DNA of 64,000 nucleotides from Echinococcus granulosus (Eukaryota > Platyhelminthes > Cestoda > Cyclophyllidea > Taeniidae): positions 335,219 through 399,218 of the forward strand of contig NW_020170389.1 of NCBI RefSeq assembly GCF_000524195.1, read 5' to 3'. The position numbers and the translations under genes are program-made. Numbering within the stretch: position 1 is the stretch's first letter; every line of letters begins with the position of its first letter. Positions 23,801-37,202 of the stretch are shown one piece after another. The notes beneath the pieces are model-generated. The model made no database searches. It was not told the DNA's origin and was given only the letters and a program-made list of their open reading frames with translations.

Positions 23801-26800
23801 TGAATTTATTACCCTTGGAAAACTCAGGCTCGATTACTTTACGTTCGCAGTCCTAGATAACTCTATGTCTTATAATGCTTCCTCCCCCTTTTGCCTTTCA
23901 TCGTCTGACAATCAAGCGACGCTTTCAATATGTTCCCCTTTATGGTGGCGCTTAATAAAAGACCTACTTTGCAGAAGACATGGTTTAAAAGACTGTCGTA
24001 ATGTCCATAAAAGGAGATTTGTGCCCTTTCTGAAGAAATGCAGGGAGTTGTTAAGCTGCCAAACAAGCAGGGAAATTCTTGCATTTAGGCCCTGATTTGT
24101 TACTCCAGTTGAAAAGTTATGCGATTTATTGCAAAGTAGTACGGAAAAACAATACACGACAATGCATAGAGCTTGCAATTATTCGAAAAGATTAAACAGC
24201 TGGTTTGGGCTTTTAGAGGCAAATAAACTGTACCTCTTATGGAGATGGATATGCATGGAATACTGAAACCGAAATACTGGTAATCCCATAAAAATGTGAT
24301 TTAAATTTCGTGACTTTAAGTTAGCAAGATGGTGCACAATTTGATAAATTCACAATAACTAGTAGTCAATGAATTTTTCTGGCTGGAATACACTTAGAAC
24401 CCGCGATGAATTCCCTCAATTGAATAATGCATGCGTTTAATTCCTTCAAATGCTATCATAAAATTGGAATTAGCTTTCATTATGGAGCAACGCCAGCGGC
24501 CTGAAAGAGGTGCAACACAATAAGTGGTGGACTGGGTAAATATTGAACTGAAGTATTGTGCGAAAGTGGCTTGGCTAAACAATGGAATTTCATTTTAGAT
24601 AGAGCACGTTTCACTGGACGGAATACACACAGTCAGAACAATTGAGGATATTTTGAATGGCAAAGGTACGCATGACTTACTACTGATTCAATTCAATTAC
24701 ATCATACACTTATTCATATATGTGAGGCAGATGTCACAGATGTGTATGATAGTGGTACATATTTGACCCCTACCCAAATACTTTCATTCAACGTAATCCA
24801 CTAATCGTCGAACACCTCGTGACTACTTTGGTAACTATCCCCCAATTGTCCACACTACAATTATTAACTGGATATCAAAAGTACAAGGTAATAAAGAGAC
24901 GATTGAACGAATGGTCGTTTGAGGAGATAGGCTCGGCTATATGTCTAGCTTTATTTTTCCGCCTTTATACCTTTTATGATTCCAAAAAGTGCATAATTAG
25001 TGCCGCAGAATATTCACTCATTTCTACCATTACTTTGTTTTGGCGGCACAAGTTCCATTTGCATATGGATTCCGCTTTTTCAGTGTTTGGTACATCCACT
25101 CGCTTGGAAATACGACTGGCCAATTTTCGCATCGATAAACTGGAGCTTAGATTCTTGGTTCTCTAGCCCATTTATTCGAAAAGTTAAGATTGCACACTTT
25201 TTTCAAAGACAAGTACTCAACTGTACACCGTTCTGTGCATTTTGTCATTTGGACGGGGTAAAATACCACACAGGTGCTATCACGTGCCTGTTCAGCCTAA
25301 TGCACACTTTTTACGGAAAGTGGCGTCTCATGTGGGGAAGGCCTGATTTGCAAGAAACCCCTTTAACACGTCAATCTGGTTGAAAGAAATTTCCCCCTAA
25401 TTCTGCAGGAGAGGAAACTGCGGCTGATTCTCAAGTATACAGAACAACAAATATGTAAAACAACCGGCGCCATCATCCGTTGGCTATAGGAAACTAATTT
25501 GCCGAATTTTTGTCGCATTCTTGCCTGCCTACCTGCCTGCCCTCTATGACTGGCGTAACTGCGCAGAATACATCTGTCCCTTTAGTCCATGACAAGATGC
25601 AAATGATAGGTGGTCAGTGTTTGTTTTTGGGACTTTTTAGCAGGACCATCTGACTCACCAGAACTTGGTGCATTAGAAAGCGCGGAACCTCAAAAGTGCA
25701 TGCACACAGGTTGTATCACAACGATAATTTTTACAATGGACACGCAGTAGACATAATTAGCATCCGAGTCTGATGAGACCTATAAATGCGCATAATTTTG
25801 TCGAACAAATTCTATTTTTCCTCGTTTTACCATCTTACAGTAAGCTCTGGATTTGGCATTGTTTTCGCCATGCTTACGAAGCTTTCACTAGACATCGATG
25901 ACGTCATTCGCCTCGTTCGTCTCTCCTGTTCCAACTGTCAGCGTCGGATGCAGGCCTGCGAGGGAAAGAACGATGGTAGTGAGGGCGCACCTCGCGTCTC
26001 CCCACCGTCTTCTTTGTTCACCTGCCTCACACCTGACTGTCCTCTCTCAGGCCAGCGCTTCGAGCCTTCGGACTCCAATCACGTTCTGGTGAGTTAACTT
26101 CCTTTCACCTCTACCCGGCTCGTACGAGACACTTTCGAGTTAGACCGTGAATTTTGAGTTCATGAGCAAATTTTAAGAATCGGAAACTGGACTTATTCCT
26201 TGCACTCAGATAGATTTGTCGATATCGCAGAAAACTACCATTTTAACTTACAAGGGTTGGCAATAAATTGATCGTGATCCGCTATCCTGCAGAAAGATTT
26301 ACTTCTGCAAATTCAAGATAGGTGTCGATCAGACGTCCGGGATTAGGCATTCCGCGCATCGGTTGAATCTTTTAACCTTGAATGCTGTGGCGGTGCCCAG
26401 AAAAGAAACCATTATGGTTACTTTTTTTAACTTGAAGAGGTATTGCCATTCTTGAAGTGTTTATATGATTCAGCCATCTTACTGCTAAGCTGTGAAATGT
26501 GTCATCCCCGTACTGCGTTTGAATTCTCCCGCATGAATAAATATCCGCGGATTTCCCTCTTTCCCTGCAAGAAAATTAATCACTAAGCGCTGCAACCTTT
26601 ATGTGCAGTGTGAACCAGGCCATGACGTGCATCAGCTATTAATGGTAGGACACTCTGCTTTTTACTGCGTTTCATACCGCCACGGCAGCATCCCTTTTAT
26701 ATGTGCTTTTAATCAACTTTGGAAACTGAAAGTCCTCATCATCAAACTTAGCTTCCTCTTTGAAATTCCCATAATTAAAGACAGAGTAAGAGGGAGAGAA

Positions 26801-29800
26801 CCGATTGGGTAACTCCCAGACAACTCACTCCCATGCCAATTTCAGTAAAGTATCAAACTCCCCGAATTGTTATTTTTTCTCAAACTAGTAACATTCATGC
26901 CCACGTTAAAGTCCATGCTGGCTGAATTTATACGAGTGGGTTTGGTAATTTTGCAAATTACTCGCTTCACATTGATAAAGTGCAGATAGGTGCCATTTTG
27001 GAATGTTAACAGTGGGTGGCAGCAGTGCTTTGAAAGGGCTGTCTAAAAAGCCCGACGCGTAACCTCATAACAATCACTCTCCGACAAAACAAGTGTTGGT
27101 GTATTTCCTAATTGTAAAGACATAATGACAACAACCCATATATTTTTATAAAGTGCGATGGCTAACATTTGAGTAAATATCCCAAAATTCAATAAAAACC
27201 GGGCTGTGGTTAAGTCGCCAAATGATGTCAAGTTCCTTGCAGGAGCGTCAGGTGTATGGGGTTACGATTTTATGGTTACAAAACTTATGGCATGGTTGAA
27301 AGTTTATGTTAAATTGTCGATGATACTTAGAGCCAATCAAAGAATAATAAAAAACCTTAAATATTGGAAAGAAATTAGTTTTGGTGGGGCTAGGTAAAAA
27401 AATAGGGAGCGGTAAGTCCAATTAACTGAAGTCTGCGGCGTTTGCCAGCATGGGTGGAATAGCAGTTAATTTAGATTTTGTCAAGTGAGGAACTTAACCG
27501 GATGTACTGAGGAGAAATGAATATGGATACGTTTATTCTACAGTTTCAAATTGTTGAAAACAACTTGATACCTGGTCTAGCGAGGCCATTATCCCGTTTT
27601 CGTGTGTTATTTATTGGCTTCACAGAGCAGAAAAGCGAATCACTTTACTGGTTACATTTCTTGTCATAAGCCCAGATAGAAAATGAAGCGAATTTAAAAC
27701 CGATTGCTATTATTTTTGGTTTGGGAACAGGGATGTAGGTTTATTCAAAACAAACCGTTTTATTCGTTTAACTTTTTAAATACTATCTTTGTTGCATTGA
27801 AGTAATAGTCCATTTGCATTGGATGTTACGTGCAACCTGCAAAACCTATCTCGCATCGGCATCTCATCCTCAGAAAGGTGCCATTTAAGTTAGTCAATGC
27901 AGTCGTAGTGCATTAATTAATAATTCGGTCTTAATATTCGGTCCTATCTAATATCCTTGTAAAATTGTATTTGAAAATAATTATGAATGGCCAGTATCTT
28001 CAGTCAATCCGTTACTTCAGTGTTTGGTTTAAAAATAACAAACAAACCTTTCCCCCACTACGTTCACGCAGCATCGCGGTACCGTTGGTAATGCGAGGTA
28101 TTATTACCTCCTAATTGGTTTTGATAAAGTGGGACAAGGGGGGGATTGGGGAGACGCAATATGTGGACATTTATTCAGTCAAGAGCAGCTGTACTATTGG
28201 AAGCGGTATCAGCGGTTGTCTTGTCATCTGGGAAGCACTGGTCGCTGGGCCAGGTGCGTGGTAATGTGTTCTGCAGGTGTGCAGCTACCCTAATCACAGG
28301 GCCAACTTTATGAGAAAACCCATTTACTGTAGTTATACTCTCTTCTCCATTTTCACGTATCTCCTTAAACAACTTCCTTCCTGTTTAATCGCTTATTATC
28401 CGAACGCTGAGGTCGTATGGAAAAGCATGGAGGATTTTAAGGTATGCGAATTAAATATTTTTTGATAACAAAACATATTGTATTTTTACCCCCAAAACTC
28501 GTGTTGGTTTTAGGTTTCTTATGGCCTGACCTACTCCTCGGGGACTTTTACATTAATGTTAGCATTGGATAGGCAAGGATTTGTTTCGACAAGCGCTTGT
28601 TTATCAAGTTTAGCATCTATCGCGGCATTGCGGTAAACAAACTACTCGAAGTAAAAGTATGCACGTAGGTTTTCAATCGAACTACTAATCGGTCAGGAGA
28701 TGTGCCATGACCACAGTGTGGTTTGTATTTTGAATGCAATTGTGCATCTCCTTAATTTGTTGGACGTCGCTTCAACTTTCAGCTATCATTTGACCCAAAT
28801 AGGTGAATTTAATTAATTAGTATCATCGCTTCGCGACATTTTTACCTCTTTATTTCAAAGTAGATTAATTGTGAGACCCCCCTCATGAGTTGCACTACCC
28901 ATTTGCTAGCAAGCAGCACAGCCTGAAGCCACGCCAATAGGAAGTGAGCAGGATCATAGTAAAAAAGGCTAAAGTTAACGACCCAGACTGTAGAACTTGT
29001 TTGACGTAATTATCGCTTCATTCCATCAGTCTCTCCAGTGCGGCCATTGGGTTGCCAGATGTGTTCGTCCAGTTTGATGTGTCGGCGATTGGCAAAAAAA
29101 GGCGATTTGATCAAAAGGCAAACTGGGCTGCTGGGAAGTGCTCTTCAAGGTCAGCCTCAACAGCAATTTGCCCAAATCAGCGACGCTTCCATAAGAGGAA
29201 GCTGAAAGTGCGTGCGGACCAAATCGCTATAGTTTACGGACGTCCATATGCCACGTGTTGCCACCGCAAAATAAAATAACAAGTGCCTTGCGTAGGCTGT
29301 TTAAATTCGTGTTGTATGAGTGTGTTCTGAGGACCACGTCACAGTGTTAATTTGTCAGCCTAAACTCGCCTTTTCCTCCACTAGATAAGACGACAGAGAC
29401 CAAAAGTGGATCCGATAGCTAGAGACCACGGAATGCACAGGAGGAGGAGATGATACTCCAGCGACTTATTTTACCTCTTAAATTGTAGACTAGTTTCAAC
29501 AAATTTTGTTATGTACACAGGCAGATTTGTTAGCTAATATTTTGTTGTCATTAGTTTCCTAACTATTAAGAGGTGTGTCGCTACGATCACTTGAACAAAC
29601 TTTAGCTATCTTGGTTACTTTCCCATTTCCATTTTCAATTTTAGTTGGAGTACAACGTTTTTTTAAATCTCTCCGATCACACTGGAACCTACACCAGATG
29701 CATGTTTACTAATTCAGCTATGGAAAAAATTTTCGAAATGCAAGCCAAAGATTTTCTTCAACTCTCGCCAACTGATCGGGGACGACTGAAGTGGAAATTA

Positions 29801-30336
29801 TTGCTCAACAGATACAAGGTAGGAATACAGAATGTCACAAAAACTTAAACGATTTAGATTTTACTACTAATTTAAGCAAAAATGTTTATCACCCTATCCA
29901 TTAGGTAGTTTGTGTTGGGGTAGTTGACGAACCCGTCATATGTCAAATTACCATAAACTTCTACTTATTCCCATTCGTATGTCATGCAGCTATTCCAGCC
30001 TGTTCAGGTCACCTGTGTTTTTAACTAGCGTTTGTCCGCACACTCGACAGCACATAGAGGTGTCATGAATTCATCTGTCGGCTCTCCTGCATCCTCTTCA
30101 ATAAAAGCTTTAGTTTGTGTCTACAGTTGCCTAGGCGTTCGGTACGTTTTGCGTGTCTCAAATCGGTACGATTCTTTACGAAGGAAGGCTTTATCTACAA
30201 ACTGATTGCATATGCTGATGGAGATTCATTTTTGCCCTTAACACATGTACATCTCCTTGAGAGCTTCATTTGTGAAAGTTCCCGGGTGGCAACTATAGCT
30301 GCCAAACCGGGTCTCTGGACAGGGCGGACCTTATGA
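17890..30336 (+). CDS. MEIOB: MEIOB homologue, meiotic single-strand DNA-binding OB-fold protein
   Basis: MEIOB is an RPA1-like protein which, with SPATA22, binds single-stranded DNA and is needed to complete meiotic recombination. Proposed exons: 17890-18154, 18190-18359, 18904-19308, 22948-23190, 24599-24665, 25841-26088, 29645-29818 and 30127-30336, about 593 aa. All joins agree in phase. Family matches are GIVLHKSSV and VFSFVLRDNVSSWININYWG (first OB fold); AAIMDVGEIKSV and CEITLIDESCGHFPMILWNE (second); VTVLSIVDCPVRYDAFRR (exon 4); FGIVFAMLTKLSLDIDDVIR, then a zinc-ribbon-like CSNCQ...FTCLTPDC; and LNLSDHTGTYTRC (third OB fold). The start at 17890 is fixed by an in-frame stop just upstream. 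The exon 2 donor (18359, or 18338) is uncertain. It is somewhat longer than the mammalian protein (about 470 aa). RPA1 itself is the main alternative, but the zinc-ribbon context and the exon 3-4 block fit MEIOB better. Confidence 0.85.
18155..18189 (+). other. 35-nt micro-intron in the MEIOB homologue
   Basis: Donor GTAAGT at 18155 and acceptor TTTTATCAG ending at 18189. Removal turns ATA-G plus GC into SIGDVV, continuing the first OB fold. Unspliced, the frame ends at TAA within the intron. Confidence 0.82.
19309..22947 (+). other. MEIOB intron 3 (3.6 kb), no other gene seen
   Basis: Donor GTAAGT and acceptor TTGTAG. Only short open frames. The 71-codon frame at 20980 shows a vague likeness to MEIOB exon 4 but lacks splice support, and the true exon 4 is at 22948. 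Confidence 0.7.
26089..29644 (+). other. MEIOB intron 6 (3.6 kb), no other gene seen
   Basis: Donor GTGAGT at 26089 and acceptor TCAATTTTAG ending at 29644. Contains several short, unsupported open frames on both strands and no recognisable mobile-element domains. Introns 4 and 5 (23191-24598 and 24666-25840) are likewise empty. Confidence 0.7.
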
Positions 30337-32066
30337 CACGCTTGGGCTTAGCAAGCAACTGGTCCTTTCCCGCACAAATACAAAATTTTGAACGAGTTCA
30401 CGCTTCCTTATCATAAATATTTCCTTAAAGTGAATCTTTTACTATGAAGCATATTTTAATCCCAAAACCAAATCGGTATTTAAGTACATTTTCTGGTAAA
30501 TATGATACTCAAAGCTTTTGAGAGAAGAAAGCAGATCATGCTGCTGTGCTGTAGGTATACTTTTGGATGCGGCAACCAGGCTATGACCAGCCGACTCCCT
30601 ACCTGAACGTGCTGGCATGTGAACGACCGAACCCCTTTGAGGTGTATTCCTCCCTACGCACAGCCAGTTGTTAACAGTTGCGTCTGGCCCTCACTCTTCG
30701 TCGCAAATGACTCTTTTTGGTAAATTTTTTCAGTAAAAATTTGGCGTTTTCACATTCCCCATTAAACCAAAGAATCCTTTTTGAGAATTTGGCGTAATTT
30801 TACCATGCAGCAACTTTTGTATACTGAATACATGTTTCCTACTAATGTCTTGTGTATATTTACTTGACTGTGACTGATAAATTGCAATTCAACTGATTCA
30901 CTTTGTAGAAGTGTTATCCGAAGGATGCCGCTTATAAAATTGTTAAGATTTTAACCATTAAGGCCTCAAAAATATTCAAGTTACTTACTCTCCATAACAT
31001 ACCACCAAAGTGTATTAAGACCAGTGTTTTCGATATGGTCTGAATTTCACATCCAGTCCGCACAAATGTGGATTGAGCGTCTCATTTTATTGCAATGTGT
31101 GGAATACACTGAAATTCGTGTGCAGTCCTAGAGACTAGACGTAAAGGTTAAACTTGAAGTACCAAAAGGCGTCAGACGGGGTTCTACATTAGTGATCATA
31201 ATTTCAACATAAAAACGTTTTTAACGAAAGCATTTGCCAAGAATTCATATGGAAAGCCGAAGGAGATAAGTGATGACTCCGGTCGAATTATTATGCTGCT
31301 CCACAAATCTTCTTTTTTTTCATCTCGATTGATTAAATGGCAAATATGCCGCCAAAACACTGCTTTGTGCCAGTGTTCATTATGCCTATATTAAGCTATC
31401 ACTCATAATTAAAAACTTCTTAAGAATATGATTTATTTTGTGTCTTTAGTTCTTATTAGGAGGTAGAAGTGTGGGGTCAATCACTCGCAGACTGTAGCCT
31501 AAATTATCAGTAATTCTGCTGTGGGCCGCCACCTCGGTGCAAAATCGCCAATTTTGGTACCGCACTGAGACAGGTGAAATTAAGATTTCTTTTGCTAAAT
31601 CCTACAATAAATTTAAAGACAATCGCGAAAAAAAAAACCTTGCTAAAATGGCGGATTGAAGGCTTAATGGTGTCACATTATTGGCAAAGAGGTGGTCATC
31701 CAGAGGCAATGACGTAAGCACTGAATAGCATTACTGGTGTTGGGCTTTATCTTAATTCACTGCGTACAAAGACATACTTTTACACTCCTCTCTTTCTTGT
31801 CCTGGTAGCAGAAGAAAGACCCACAAGCTTCACATAAAAATTTGAAGCGTAAAGTGGCCTGTTTTATATAAAAATAGAGATTACCTGGTAAAACACGAAG
31901 AGAGTACAGGTTTTTACAGCAGGAAACATTCTTGAGTACTGGTGGAGGTGGAATAACATAAAATGCATGGGACAGTAAGCGAAACTAATGTGATCACCCT
32001 TGTATTAACTTCATGGAATGTCTGTCATCCCTTCTTACCTCCTTTCGCTTTTCGCACAAGCAGTCC
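30337..32066. other. Intergenic between MEIOB and the GPCR, convergent 3' ends
   Basis: 1.7 kb holding the 3' flanks of both genes, which face each other. No further gene or known repeat recognised. No canonical AATAAA was seen close to either stop codon. Confidence 0.5.
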
Positions 32067-33254
32067 TCATTTGGGTACTTCGGAAGTGCTGGACGCCGAC
32101 TCGTTGGACGGGGAGCGTCCTCTGTCATTGCCTCTAGGGTCGTGCATACGAGTCATTACAGTAGACATCTTCAAGCGTCGTTCCTGCAAACTATCCTTCA
32201 CATGTTTCGTGTAAATTCGGCGAACTAGACTGAACCTCTGGAGCCGCTCACAGCCGCAAAGTAGACGTAGAGCCTCTGAACGCGCATTGGGCAAGAATAC
32301 GAAGTAAATGATAATATCTGTGGAGTATTGTATAGCAGTGAAGGAGCTGAAGAACTTGGTGAGTTGGACAATCTCCTTGTGGAACTCCTTTGCGGTTTCG
32401 GAGTAGTTTTTGGCGTCGGAGTACTGACGCAGGGCCATACAAATCACGAGCGGAATCGACAGACAGAGGAAGAATGAGCAGACGCCCAGGTGACCGAGGA
32501 TGCGACGTCTCTCGAGTTTGTGTTTATACGAGGTGGTTGATTTGATACCACCGCTGCGGATAAGGTGCTTGAGTTTGTGGCAGATGAGGACATTGAGAAC
32601 GAGGATGGTGATGGTGGGCGCGGTGTAGGAGCAGATGACAGACATAAGAATGACATATCGTGGTCCAGGTGAGGTGGGTTCCACAAGAGCACATCGTAAT
32701 CTACCGTCGGGTGCGCGTTCCAGTGTATAGTAGATCGCGGCAGGGATGAATGAGACGAAAGTGAAGAAAAAAGCGAGCAGCAGCCCCAGACGAGCATAAT
32801 TTAGGTGAATGTCACCACGAGAATGGATTGGACGGTAGATGGTGACGGTTCTGTCGATTGTGAAGGAGACTAGAGTGACTGCTGCAAGTAACTCTGTTGC
32901 TGTCGGCAAATAGGAGACAAATTTGCATGCGAAGAGTGATTGAGTGTCGAGTTTAAAGTCGATGGTACAACCAGAGGCGAACCAGAGTCCACGACCAATA
33001 AAGTGATCCAACAACGACTCACCAACACATTGAAATATATGCGCTATAGCCAGGTACATTACGTAGATATTAAATCTACAAGGTTGGCGTTTTTGCAGTC
33101 GAACAAATACGATGAAGACAAAGAGGTTCGAGGGAATTCCGATACTCAGAAGAGTCGGAGTGATGTAAGCGCGGAAAAAGTAGACTGCTGTCTCTGTGGT
33201 CGACATGTTGGAGGGACATGTTCGATGGATGCGATTCGCAACACCACTTTCCAT
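32067..33254 (-). CDS. Rhodopsin-class (class A) G-protein-coupled receptor, orphan
   Basis: Single-exon, 395-aa seven-pass membrane receptor, probably for a neuropeptide; the ligand is unknown. Membrane helices are at about residues 27-51, 62-84, 108-132, 154-176, 198-226, 252-276 and 296-322. Class A signs are the TM1 Asn in SNLFVFIVF, Cys110 and Cys188 placed for the usual TM3-ECL2 disulfide, a DR at 134-135, Pro in TM5 and TM6 (FFLCLSIP), and a cytoplasmic helix 8 with Cys333/335 for possible palmitoylation. An N-glycosylation site (N16-M-S) lies in the short N-terminus. Oddities: DRY is DRT, the TM2 LAxAD is LAIAH, TM6 lacks the CWxP Trp, and NPxxY is DIIIY. The C-tail is Ser/Arg-rich. 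The first Met gives 395 aa; Met17 is an alternative start. Flatworms have expanded lineage-specific class A families, and this could be one of them. Confidence 0.9.
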   Translation of the reverse strand: MESGVANRIHRTCPSNMSTTETAVYFFRAYITPTLLSIGIPSNLFVFIVFVRLQKRQPCRFNIYVMYLAIAHIFQCVGESLLDHFIGRGLWFASGCTIDFKLDTQSLFACKFVSYLPTATELLAAVTLVSFTIDRTVTIYRPIHSRGDIHLNYARLGLLLAFFFTFVSFIPAAIYYTLERAPDGRLRCALVEPTSPGPRYVILMSVICSYTAPTITILVLNVLICHKLKHLIRSGGIKSTTSYKHKLERRRILGHLGVCSFFLCLSIPLVICMALRQYSDAKNYSETAKEFHKEIVQLTKFFSSFTAIQYSTDIIIYFVFLPNARSEALRLLCGCERLQRFSLVRRIYTKHVKDSLQERRLKMSTVMTRMHDPRGNDRGRSPSNESASSTSEVPK

Positions 33255-36200
33255 GCTGACACGGGACCGTGGATAAAGGAAAGTGTTTCGCTCCGGGTGG
33301 AATGACGACCCGTCGATGTGTCTTACACGCGCTGCCTATTGAACGCTAATTGGTTGTGTGTGAACTCGCCCAATTGCCATTCAAGGTCGCTGGTGCATGT
33401 GGCGGCTGTGTGGTGAGCCAATGGGGGTGTGGTCTCATTTGCATGGAAATCAACACTGAATGAGATACGGAATTAAGTGCCTTTAAAGTACTCAAGTGGA
33501 GGGGGTTGGAGCGAACTTTAAGAATACACCATCCCTTGCCGCCTTATTTATCCACTGAACCACATGTTCACACAAACACGCAAGTAACTGCTGCAATAGT
33601 AAAAGAGTAATGCAAAGCGATACAGATTCGGGTGGTTGTCCGAACAACTTCCCAACTGGATCTGGTCATCTTTTGAATGAAACAGAAGGGATGCCAATCT
33701 TGGACGTCTCCCACTGATGTTTGGAACCATGCAATGACCCTCATTGGAGGTCTTGACTATGTCCAACAGTTGGGTAATAGCAAGTCCAGGCATGTCTAGA
33801 TGGCGATTACCGCCCAATTCCAACCGTTTTAAATGGCGAATTCGTCCGGTTTAGAGAAAATGACTGGATAAAAACGCGACAGCTTAGTTGTTATTGTGTG
33901 CCGAGTGTTTAAAAGTTGATCAGGTAGTAAATTTAACATTTTAAGGATAAAAATTTGGAGGTAGCGTAAAGCTGGGCCAAATCGCAGGGGAGGAAGCAAA
34001 ATTTCCCACCAATTGCAGATGTAGGATGCAGAACTGGTGTCTGAAATTAATCATTGTCCCACATCGAGGTTTCACATGCCTTTTTTGGGATTGCAATAAA
34101 AAGTCTGCCGATAATCCGCCATGACCCAGAAATGACTTTTGCACCAGACAAAAAGCTGGAGGTAATTTGAGGAACACAATGCTGGCAGACTGGAATAAAA
34201 TCGCGGTTGTCTGTTTTCGCGGGGGTAAAGAAAATAGACTGATGACTGAAAAATGACTACTGATTGACATTTGAAATGAAAAACAAAGTAAGTGTGCTTT
34301 ACAAGGGTACAACCGATTAATCAGGTTGAAAATGACCACGAAGATGCCACAGATTACGTGTCTGCCTCTGTCATTGGCAGGTATCTACGTCACTCAGACG
34401 TGCACACACGTTTATATTTACGTTTGGTGAATCACCTGTGGACACTAACTCCTAGGCCTGACAGCGGAAGCAGGCCTGGTCGCTCAAGCCTTTAATCTTT
34501 GCCGCTAGTATCAAAGTTTCAAACCGCAGCCGAATCGCCATCCGATTTGGCGCTTACGGATAGGCCATGCCTCGACCTCCAGATTTTTATCAGTTTTGGG
34601 ATTCGTGGTCAAGCAAAAATCTCACCCGATCGCTGGTTCTGGCTTTCTCGCGATTTTAGTGCACAGTCTGCCCCTGCTAATATGCCGAATCGCCATTTCA
34701 TGTACCTATGGATAAAAATGCCCGATGCTGATACCTCGGTTTTACCACTACACCGGCACACTGGAGACATATAAATGAAGCAAATATCCTTTTATTTCAA
34801 AATATCATTTAAAAACTAGAATCCTTCCAATTCGAAGTCGTCAAGGTAGCTTTTTCCTACTTTAGCAACTGTCGTCACAAATGTGTGACACGTTTGCAAA
34901 CCAGCTGTGGTAAAGCGTGTCGTAAATAGTTTTAACGGAAGTGTTGTTAAGAATTTGGCTCATACTTACGCTCATTTGCCATTCGTCTCCCAACCACAAT
35001 AAGAAGGCACTTTTATTAATGAATGGAATTGTTTGTAATCGGAGATAGCAAGGAAATTTTTTTCTCGATATTTTTTAATGTCAGTATTTACCCACCCCAA
35101 ATTACTTACACATTCATCCCGGTCAAAATTATTACCCTTCCCACTAAGTAGATTCAGTGAACAAGGCTAGACGTTGTAAAATCGCTCTCTCTCTGCCATC
35201 CATTTCGATTTAATTGTCCAACATCAAGAAGTGGGGTTGATCACTGAGGTACTGCACTGACAATTGTAACACGGAAGGAAAGAAGAAAATTCTTGCCTTG
35301 TGAATACGGCGTGGGATACCTTAATTAAGTCTAAAAATTTTGACAATCAAGAGTTCGAATCAATTGCAAATGCTACGATAAGGAAACTAGGTGGTATCAA
35401 TTGAATCACGACAAGACAGGGCACAAGGAAAAGAAACTCTAAGGTGCTGCTATCACAGTGTCTAAGTTGTTAGCTTAGCGAAATGGCACGCTTGCGTCCC
35501 AGTGGTATTAACCTCCTCCCCACTCCACTTCTGGCCTTTACAAGGCCGGAGGCATTTTCACCAGCATCAGGAAAGTCGGGATGTGACTTTACCCATGCGC
35601 TTGTGCATTTGGGCTAGTTGGGTGTTACAGTCCCTTGCCTCTGCCCTTTTTCTTGGTGATCTATTGTTTGCTTATTCATTCACTTTTCTTCTTCGTAGTG
35701 AATTTGCAAACTCGGTTACATGCCTTTCAAGTTCATCAAAGTGTGTGTGCGTGTGTGTTTGCTTTTATGTGCATGGGGTCTTCACCACCTTGCACGCCTT
35801 TCGGGCGCCGTTAAGGCGATTTCAGAGTCAGTACTTGCGTTGCTAGGCATTAAACCCCTGATATGGGAGGTAAAGTGCGAGGGATTGAGGTGGGCTTTAC
35901 GATTCCAACGTGGATCAGTGCGACAAATGCTGAGGTTTATGCAATAAAACGTTTTGAGTATCCTGGAACTCAGTGCAGGTCTTTGATTTCATGGGTACTT
36001 TTAAGAGCCGATAGCATTCACCAGACAACTGTTTACTAGCTTTGGAGGAGGAAAATCGCTAAAGCGTCGGAATGTAAATAAATGTTTTATATTGAGATGG
36101 GAGACAAGAGACATTAGAAAGGTCGTCTTCATTCGTTCCTGTCAACTTTCCTGTGCATATTTTGGACAATGTTAGTTAGGCTAGAATGCGAGGTCAGACG

Positions 36201-37202
36201 GCGTTTTCGCTTTTCACTGCAAACACTTGAAAAGAGCATTTTTTTTCTCCTACTTCACTGAAAACGGAGAAAACGCGTCATTGTGAAGACGCATATTTCG
36301 AGACAGAGCCAGAATGTCTGTTGATTAGTGTCCAGCAGTTGGCTTGTCAGGTTAAAAAAGGGTTATTTTCGCCTTTTGTTAACGAATTGTCTTATCCTAC
36401 TAATTTCACCCTGGGCAGTATAAACATACCCATCCTGCGCCATTAATAGACCTTTCCCTTTCACTGTTTACATTACTTTTCTGGGAAGATATGAAGCCTG
36501 CACCGATTCAGTGAACTTTTTGAACACCACAAATGAGATGCAACACTCCCCCCATGGAAATGTAGCTATTTTGGGAAAAAATAAAGTACTTTTAACTGAA
36601 AAGAATGGATGCTATGCGCAGATGTCTATTACCTTTTAAAGAAGAATGCAAATGCTTTTGTTATCTTAATTCTCCGTGGAATTGAAAATAGCGGTTCGTA
36701 CTGAGATTTCACACCCTTATTATGCTAGACAAATCGACAAATCCCCAATTCGCTTTCAACACAGAAATTCACTTTTTTAACGCCATCCCGAGGATTGTGC
36801 TGAACAGTGTGTTACAAGTGATCAAGGCAGACGGGGACATCAAATCGTTTAATTCCGTGGAAGGTGATCCTTAAAGTAGCTGGAATTCTTTTTGGTGCGT
36901 GCCTTTTTACTCGAATTCAAGTGTTACCTATCGTCAGATTAGTAACTTGATCATTTTTATCACTTAATAAGTAGTCCGCAAATCACATGGTAACAATAAG
37001 CTGTGCTTACTGCCATATTATTCATTAGTATAAACGTGTGATTCCAGTAAAAGTTAATAATTTCCTTTTATTATCTCAATTTTTCTTTGCTTGTCAATGT
37101 CTATATATGATTTAATCAATCCGACAAATGCTAGAAAATACAATAGTTAAATTGAACGTCGATGATAAAATTTACGCCAAAGAAAATCAAATATAATGCG
37201 GC
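33255..37202. other. Intergenic, 5' flank of the GPCR and unassigned DNA
   Basis: About 3.9 kb with short scattered open frames only. A short GT-rich run is at about 35741-35760. I see no known gene, RNA or mobile-element domain. The GPCR promoter should lie in the first few hundred bases. Confidence 0.5.
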
